A stretch of 14,926 nucleotides of DNA from CAYHXN01 sp964373675 (lineage in GTDB: Bacteria; Patescibacteriota; Minisyncoccia; UBA6257; WO2-44-18): assembly GCA_964373675.1 (NCBI GenBank), contig CAYJVO010000017.1, positions 1-14,926 of the forward strand. The letters run 5' to 3'. The notes beneath the pieces are model-generated. The model was not told the DNA's origin. It made no database searches and saw only the letters and a program-made list of their open reading frames with translations. The position numbers and the translations under genes were made by a program. Below, one piece after another: positions 10,567-14,926 of this stretch (position 1 is its first letter; each line of letters starts with the position of its first letter).

Positions 10567-13027
10567 TGCTGAAAGAAAATTCACCGTTCTCAAAAGCGAC
10601 TTTTATTTTTTGGCCGCGGACAAACTCCCCTCTTAAAATCTTTTCCGCAAGCACTCCCTTTATTTTATCAGAAATAACGCCGCGAAGCGGGCGGGCACCA
10701 AATACCGGATCGTAACCTAACTCTGCTACTTTCTGAATTGCCGATTCATCAAAATATAATTCTAGAGACTGATTTTCTCTCAACTGATCGGCCAAATTCA
10801 ATAATTGGATGCCGGCAATTGCTTGAATATCTGCCGGCGACAAATTTTTAAAAACGGTGATGCCCGAGAAACGATTCAACAATTCCGGCCGGAAATATTC
10901 CGTCAATTTTTTCTTCAGATCATCGGAAATTTCCTTCATTCCCCGTCCAGCTTCAATGGCGGATTTAATAAAATTAGAATGAGCATTGCTGGTGGCAATA
11001 ATAATCGTATTCTGAAAATCCACTGTTCGGCCGAGCAAATCAGTTAAACGCCCGTCGTCAAAAACCTGCAGGAAAAGATTCAAAATGTCCGGATGCGCCT
11101 TTTCAAATTCATCAAGCAGAATCAGACTGTATGGCTTTTCTCTGATTGCTGCCGTCACATTTTCCAGCAATCTGTTCACCGTAGACTTGTCTTGATACTC
11201 TGACATATCAAACCGCACCATTGCTTCGCTGGAACCAAATTGAATCTTCGCCAGAATTTTGGAAAGTTCAGTTTTACCGACGCCCGTAGGGCCAACAAAC
11301 AAAAACGCGGCAATTGGCCCACCCTTTCTCGCTAGTCCGCTGCGATATTCCCGTAAAGCCTGCGCTACTAATTTCACCGCCTCATCTTGATCAATCAGCC
11401 GTTGATGAATTAAGTTTTCTAAATTCAAAAGCTGTTTTGCTTCCTCCTTGCCGGCTTTGTGAATAGGCACATTAACTTTGCGTTCGGCAATAGCAATGAC
11501 ATCTTCTGGGTTCAAAATCTTATCCCCTTTGCCGGCCATATCAGCCAAAACTTCTTTTAGCAAATCTTCGGCGCTGGCCGGTAGAAGTTTCTGCCGGAAA
11601 TATTTATGAGCTAACCTCACTGCTTCCTTCACTGCTTTAAAAGTTATCAGAATCTTATACTGTCGCTCCAGAAAAATGCTGACGTAAACCAAAAACCGCA
11701 CTGCTTCCGGCTCGCTTAATTCCTGAACGCGAATTACTTCAAAAGCGCTGGCAAATTCCGTGTTGGGTTCAATCAATTCTCTAAATTCCCGCGGGTAGCT
11801 CGTCCCGATAACTGAGAAGGCGCTGCTTTTAATCGCCGGCAAAAGTGTATCGGCGGCGCTGAGCCGAAGTTCTCCGGAAGTTTTCGCCAAATTATGAATC
11901 TCCGGAATATACAAAATAACATTTCCGGCTAAGGCAATCTCGTCAATAATTTTTTTAATGCGGTTCTGCAGTTCGCCTTCGGCGGCGCCGGCCACCAAGC
12001 GACCGATATCCAACTTCACCAATCGTTTATCAAAAAGCGGCGGTGACACCCGATCTTTGGTGACTTGATAAGCCAAATGAGCAATAATCGTTTCCTTGCC
12101 GGCTCCGGGATCACCGACCAAAAGAGCGTTGGGATTTCCCGGGCGAGACAAAACATCCTCCAAACGATCGTATTCCTGCTGATGGCCGACTAAAAATCCG
12201 ACTTTTGCCAGACGCGCCAAATCGGTAAGATCTTCTCCAAAAGCATCCAAATTCGGAGTGGGACGGGCTGTCCAAGCCCGATTCATTACCCGATGGCGAA
12301 CTTTATAAGGCCGGCCAATAAAACCTGTAAATGAGGGGACGCCCTTAAAAACGCCGAAAATCAACGCGCTTTCCAAATCGCCCTCAACAATATCAAATAA
12401 TTTCAACAAGGAAGTAATCTTTTCGTCTGTAACGCCGCCGATGGCTGAAAACAAATCCTTTGGATGAACAAAATCACTTTTAGCAATCAGCGCCTTTTTA
12501 AACGCTTCTGCCGCTAGACCCTCTGCTGACTCCAGCAGCAATTTTCTATCGTTTTTTATTGACAAAGATGCCTCTAGGCCCGATTCAATTTTTTTCAAAA
12601 AATCTTCTAGTGGCACATCCATCCGAATCAATGCCTCGCGAATTTCTCTGCGATCAGCCAATTTTTTCAAGAGATGCAGATAAAAATTTCCGCCCACCAA
12701 AAAAACCCGCTCAAAAGCCCATTCTAAAGCAAGGAGGGTTTGAGGCGATAAATAAAGAGCGATATTGATGCTGCCAAAGCGAGGCAAATGCGCCAATGAC
12801 CGCTCGGCTTTTCCTAAATGTGCAACTCTATCAGCCAAAAATAGTGCCAACAGCCAGCCGGCAGACTGAAGCCATTTTACATCCGAAAAAGAAAAGGTAA
12901 TGGCGGCAGCAACTAAAATGCCGTAACCAGAATAAGAGACAAACCGAACCAAAAATCGGCCCAGACTGCCCATTTTCAATCTCGGTTCGTCAAAAAATAA
13001 AATAATATTTTTTCCGGCTACTGCCAT
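10550..13027 (-). CDS. Membrane-anchored, degenerate Clp-type double AAA+ ATPase
   Basis: An 825-residue protein. The N-terminus has hydrophobic segments at about 22-45 and 52-66, then a helical region (90-240) in the place of the Clp N-domain. D1 (275-440) has an altered Walker A GDPGAGKE (305-312, no Thr after Lys), Walker B ILYIPEIH (371-378, Asp replaced by Pro), no aromatic pore-loop residue (LVAGAAEGEL instead of AGTKYRGEF) and no arginine-finger ERRF (EFASAFE). D2 (540-825) has intact GPTGVGKTE (579-587), LILLDEFEKAH (635-645), sensor TSN, RPELLNRF and GARPLR. However, the pore-loop segment GAPPGYVGYEEGG expected after RL (620) is missing, leaving RLLENVTAAIRE. ATP hydrolysis by D2 seems possible; threading of substrates as in ClpB/ClpC is doubtful. 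It overlaps the upstream membrane-protein gene by 10 bp. Confidence 0.85.
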   Translation of the reverse strand: MAVAGKNIILFFDEPRLKMGSLGRFLVRFVSYSGYGILVAAAITFSFSDVKWLQSAGWLLALFLADRVAHLGKAERSLAHLPRFGSINIALYLSPQTLLALEWAFERVFLVGGNFYLHLLKKLADRREIREALIRMDVPLEDFLKKIESGLEASLSIKNDRKLLLESAEGLAAEAFKKALIAKSDFVHPKDLFSAIGGVTDEKITSLLKLFDIVEGDLESALIFGVFKGVPSFTGFIGRPYKVRHRVMNRAWTARPTPNLDAFGEDLTDLARLAKVGFLVGHQQEYDRLEDVLSRPGNPNALLVGDPGAGKETIIAHLAYQVTKDRVSPPLFDKRLVKLDIGRLVAGAAEGELQNRIKKIIDEIALAGNVILYIPEIHNLAKTSGELRLSAADTLLPAIKSSAFSVIGTSYPREFRELIEPNTEFASAFEVIRVQELSEPEAVRFLVYVSIFLERQYKILITFKAVKEAVRLAHKYFRQKLLPASAEDLLKEVLADMAGKGDKILNPEDVIAIAERKVNVPIHKAGKEEAKQLLNLENLIHQRLIDQDEAVKLVAQALREYRSGLARKGGPIAAFLFVGPTGVGKTELSKILAKIQFGSSEAMVRFDMSEYQDKSTVNRLLENVTAAIREKPYSLILLDEFEKAHPDILNLFLQVFDDGRLTDLLGRTVDFQNTIIIATSNAHSNFIKSAIEAGRGMKEISDDLKKKLTEYFRPELLNRFSGITVFKNLSPADIQAIAGIQLLNLADQLRENQSLELYFDESAIQKVAELGYDPVFGARPLRGVISDKIKGVLAEKILRGEFVRGQKIKVAFENGEFSFSNVEIH

Positions 13028-13359
13028 ATTCTAAAAACAATAAGAACTGGAATAAAAGCCCAGACCAGATAGACTCCTATCGCAGCAATAAAAATAAAAA
13101 AATAGATTGTCCCCCCAGCCAAAACTCGCGCCGATCTTAAGACAAATCCCAGAAGGTAGCCGGGAATAGTATAGTCTTGATAAAGCGGCCGAAATAAAAG
13201 CTTTAAATTAATTTTCAGAGCAAAAATTCTGTCTAACCGTTCCAAAATGTTTAAAGCCGCGCGGTTGATCAAATAAAAACTGTCATAATACCAATGCCGA
13301 AAAAATATAGCGACGCGATATAAAGACCGGTTGGCCAAATAAACTAAAGCAGAAAACAT
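13018..13359 (-). CDS. Small membrane protein, partner of the Clp-like ATPase
   Basis: A 113-residue protein I do not recognise by family. An amphipathic, aromatic-rich N-terminal half (LYRVAIFFRHWYYDSFYLI, then basic and leucine-rich helices to about 65) is followed by hydrophobic segments at about 68-84 and 86-110 (YFFIFIAAIGVYLVWAFIPV). The ATG at 13359 is preceded after seven bases by a -10 TATAAT; a TTG one codon upstream is less likely. Its last ten bases overlap the start of the membrane-anchored ATPase, so the two are translated together and may form a membrane complex. It is the first gene of the seven-gene operon running left to 6867. Confidence 0.7.
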   Translation of the reverse strand: MFSALVYLANRSLYRVAIFFRHWYYDSFYLINRAALNILERLDRIFALKINLKLLFRPLYQDYTIPGYLLGFVLRSARVLAGGTIYFFIFIAAIGVYLVWAFIPVLIVFRIWQ

Positions 13360-13366
13360 CAATTTA

Positions 13367-13372
13367 ATTATA
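13367..13372 (-). promoter_or_regulatory. Probable -10 of the seven-gene operon, leaderless type
   Basis: A consensus TATAAT on the minus strand lies seven bases before the ATG at 13359, so the predicted transcription start coincides with the start codon. No good -35 is visible; the large hairpin at 13375-13436 occupies that position. Confidence 0.55.
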
Positions 13373-13374
13373 TC

Positions 13375-13436
13375 CTAGAACCCATCTCAAAAATATCTCC
13401 GCTCGCGATATGAGGTATTTTTAAGATGGGTTCTAG
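13375..13436. repeat. Long inverted repeat / candidate terminator between the EndoQ-like gene and the operon
   Basis: CTAGAACCCATCT (13375-13387) pairs with AGATGGGTTCTAG (13424-13436). After one mismatch, AAAAATA pairs with TATTTTT, then CTC with GAG, around a 12-base loop, giving about 23 pairs. The stop codon of the EndoQ-like gene (TAG at 13435-13433) is inside the repeat. On the minus strand the inner hairpin is followed by TTTTT, so it may terminate transcription from the right just before the operon promoter. Confidence 0.75.
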
Positions 13437-14845
13437 AACAAAGAATTCTGGCTGTTGATTTTTTTTCTATCCTCATCATTAAAAATTTTGACTTCTCCGT
13501 ATTCGCCGTCATAGCCGGGACGAATTTTTAATTTTCCGGCTCGCATCCGTTCTATGCCTTCAACGATTGCCGGCTTGGTTACCACGGCAAGATCTCGTGG
13601 AGCAATATTTAATAAAACATTTAGCTCTGAGTTAAATGTTTTTATCAACACGTCGTACTCTTTTTTCACTGCTTTGGTTTGCGGGCCCAAATTCAGCGCT
13701 TCACCAATGACTTGATCCAGCATTACCAAATTGACGAATGGTACTCGCCGGCCGTCTTTAAATCCGACCGGACGATCCGCCAGCTGATCCACGCGACTCA
13801 TCACTCCAACCGTAACCGATTTTTTGCAAACCGAACAAAGACCGCTGTTTTTCTTGGTCTCCATCGGTTCCCAAACTATGCCGCAAACGCGGTGCCCGTC
13901 ATAATGATATTTTCCTTCCTCGGGAAAAAACTCAATAGTCATAGCGAATTTTTCCGGATTATTGCTTTTAATTGCCTCAATGATTCCGCGATAAGAAAGT
14001 TCGGCCTCAAAAACATTTGCTTCCCGTCCAATCCTCCCCAAACTGTGAGAGTCGGAATTGGAAATAAGAGAAATGTTGTCCAGCTTGGAAAGTCGCCAAT
14101 TCATTGCCGGATCCGAAGATAAACCGGTTTCAATCGCAAAAATATGTTTGGCATTATCGCCAAAGCATTCTTCCAAAGAGTCAAAGCCGGACATAGAACC
14201 AAAAACGCTAAACCAAGGTGTCCAACAATTATGAACGGTGGCAAATTCAGCAACATAAGAATTATCTTCTTCAACTTCTAAATTATAGACTTCGCCTCGG
14301 TAATCCTTAATTTGGATATCATAGATTGGTAGATACACATACTGGTCGTCCATCCAACCGTATTTTGCGCCACAATTATATTGCGCTACTTTGAAAAATT
14401 CGGGTTCGTTCAATAATCCGAATTTATCTTCAAAAAATGTCAATCGATTCAAAGAATAAAGTCCGTGATTGGCAATGATTTTCCGTTTTTTAATGAAATG
14501 GCTTGTCCGGGCATTGTATTTTTCGGGACTATCAAAATATATTGAAGGCACAATGCCTAATCTCAAAAAAATAATTTTCATCTGATTCATCAGTAGTCGT
14601 GAAGTAGTATAGCCGGCATCGCCTCTCCACCACCCCCTCACTATTTCCGCTTGTAAATCTTCAGCCAAACCCAACGCCCAATCGGGAAGAGTTTTATTAT
14701 TCGCATGCGGAATTTTTCCGGGAGCATAAAAGAGTCGACGAAAAGTCTCGCACAGAATTTTTGAGTAAAATAAAATTTCAACTCCGCCGCTTTTATCAAT
14801 TCTTAATTTCGGTTCCTTATCAAATCCAAAAACGATCTTCACCAT
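13433..14845 (-). CDS. Endonuclease Q-like PHP protein, C-terminal part fused to an intein C-terminus (partial)
   Basis: A 470-residue frame from the ATG at 14845. Residues 1-206 are the C-terminal part of an intein. Residues 207-470 resume the host protein at CWTPWFSVFGSMSGF. The host matches endonuclease Q (PHP domain plus zinc finger): AIETGLSSD (237-245), metal-binding SDSHS (264-268), a zinc site His318/Cys321 with Cys337-x2-Cys340, and VGVMSRVDQLADRP. EndoQ nicks DNA 5' of deaminated bases or abasic sites. The N-terminal PHP half is not in the window. The frame is open upstream of the ATG to an in-frame TAA at 14920-14918, with no other ATG. The N-terminal half is therefore on a separate frame, or a frameshift or nonsense mutation has broken the gene. 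Confidence is high for the domains and low for the start. Confidence 0.78.
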   Translation of the reverse strand: MVKIVFGFDKEPKLRIDKSGGVEILFYSKILCETFRRLFYAPGKIPHANNKTLPDWALGLAEDLQAEIVRGWWRGDAGYTTSRLLMNQMKIIFLRLGIVPSIYFDSPEKYNARTSHFIKKRKIIANHGLYSLNRLTFFEDKFGLLNEPEFFKVAQYNCGAKYGWMDDQYVYLPIYDIQIKDYRGEVYNLEVEEDNSYVAEFATVHNCWTPWFSVFGSMSGFDSLEECFGDNAKHIFAIETGLSSDPAMNWRLSKLDNISLISNSDSHSLGRIGREANVFEAELSYRGIIEAIKSNNPEKFAMTIEFFPEEGKYHYDGHRVCGIVWEPMETKKNSGLCSVCKKSVTVGVMSRVDQLADRPVGFKDGRRVPFVNLVMLDQVIGEALNLGPQTKAVKKEYDVLIKTFNSELNVLLNIAPRDLAVVTKPAIVEGIERMRAGKLKIRPGYDGEYGEVKIFNDEDRKKINSQNSLF

Positions 14846-14926
14846 TCGAATTACTTCCTCAATATATTTACTTTCTTTTTTATTAATAGCATTAACTATT
14901 TTATCACGACTTTTGGTTTATCCTTT
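14228..14926 (-). mobile_element. Intein, C-terminal part with remnant LAGLIDADG-type endonuclease
   Basis: The intein C-terminal blocks are clear: VYNLEVEEDNSYVAE (block F, residues 187-200 of the frame above) and ATVHN at 202-206, directly followed by Cys207, the +1 nucleophile of the C-extein. His205-Asn206 are the residues needed for Asn cyclisation. About 140 residues before block F, LAEDLQAEIVRGWWRGDAGY resembles the second LAGLIDADG helix of a homing endonuclease. The splice point lies between 14228 and 14227. The intein N-terminus lies beyond the window, and a TAA at 14920-14918 interrupts this frame, so splicing in cis may be lost. Confidence 0.8.

Overview
The window looks like a piece of a small, streamlined bacterial genome of the Candidate Phyla Radiation (Patescibacteria, probably Parcubacteria-like). 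I infer this from gene content and style. There is a solitary PaaX/Cas2-like protein, a membrane-anchored Clp-type ATPase with a small membrane partner, a half-length MFS protein, a GxxExxY relic, many perfect intergenic palindromes, and a palindromic repeat inserted in frame in polX that encodes the peptide RQGFGGQAR. Several promoters put the -10 box only 6 to 12 nt before the ATG, which suggests leaderless mRNAs. No database search was possible.

Layout, left to right. (1) Positions 1-147 hold the 5' end of a minus-strand gene with a clear promoter and a structured leader. (2) Positions 173-927 are an AT-rich module in which a PaaX/Cas2-like gene sits between two perfect palindromes that share core and arm ends but differ, with compensation, between them. 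(3) Positions 1023-2183 carry a Cas4/RecB-like nuclease and a pilin-like protein. (4) Positions 2247-3045 carry smpB, ssrA one nucleotide later, and a strong terminator. (5) typA lies on the minus strand, bracketed by two pairs of palindromes in mirror order. (6) Positions 5137-6911 are the infC-rpmI-rplT translation operon, interrupted between infC and rpmI by a decayed GxxExxY gene and ending in a terminator. (7) Positions 6867-13359 form a tightly packed minus-strand operon, transcribed in the order small membrane protein, Clp-like ATPase, half-MFS, polX, DedA, NUDIX, O6-alkylguanine methyltransferase-like. (8) Positions 13433-14926 hold the C-terminal part of an endonuclease Q-like protein, joined to the C-terminal part of an intein that continues past the window edge.

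How the genes fit together. The left half is mostly translation and ribosome rescue (SmpB, tmRNA, IF3, L35, L20, TypA). The right half combines repair and nucleotide sanitation (EndoQ-like, PolX, methyltransferase, NUDIX) with membrane functions (Clp-like ATPase, small membrane partner, MFS, DedA). The most unusual items are the palindrome-flanked Cas2-like module, the Clp-like ATPase that has lost recognisable pore loops and key D1 residues, the intein in a possibly broken EndoQ gene, and the palindromic insertion in polX.
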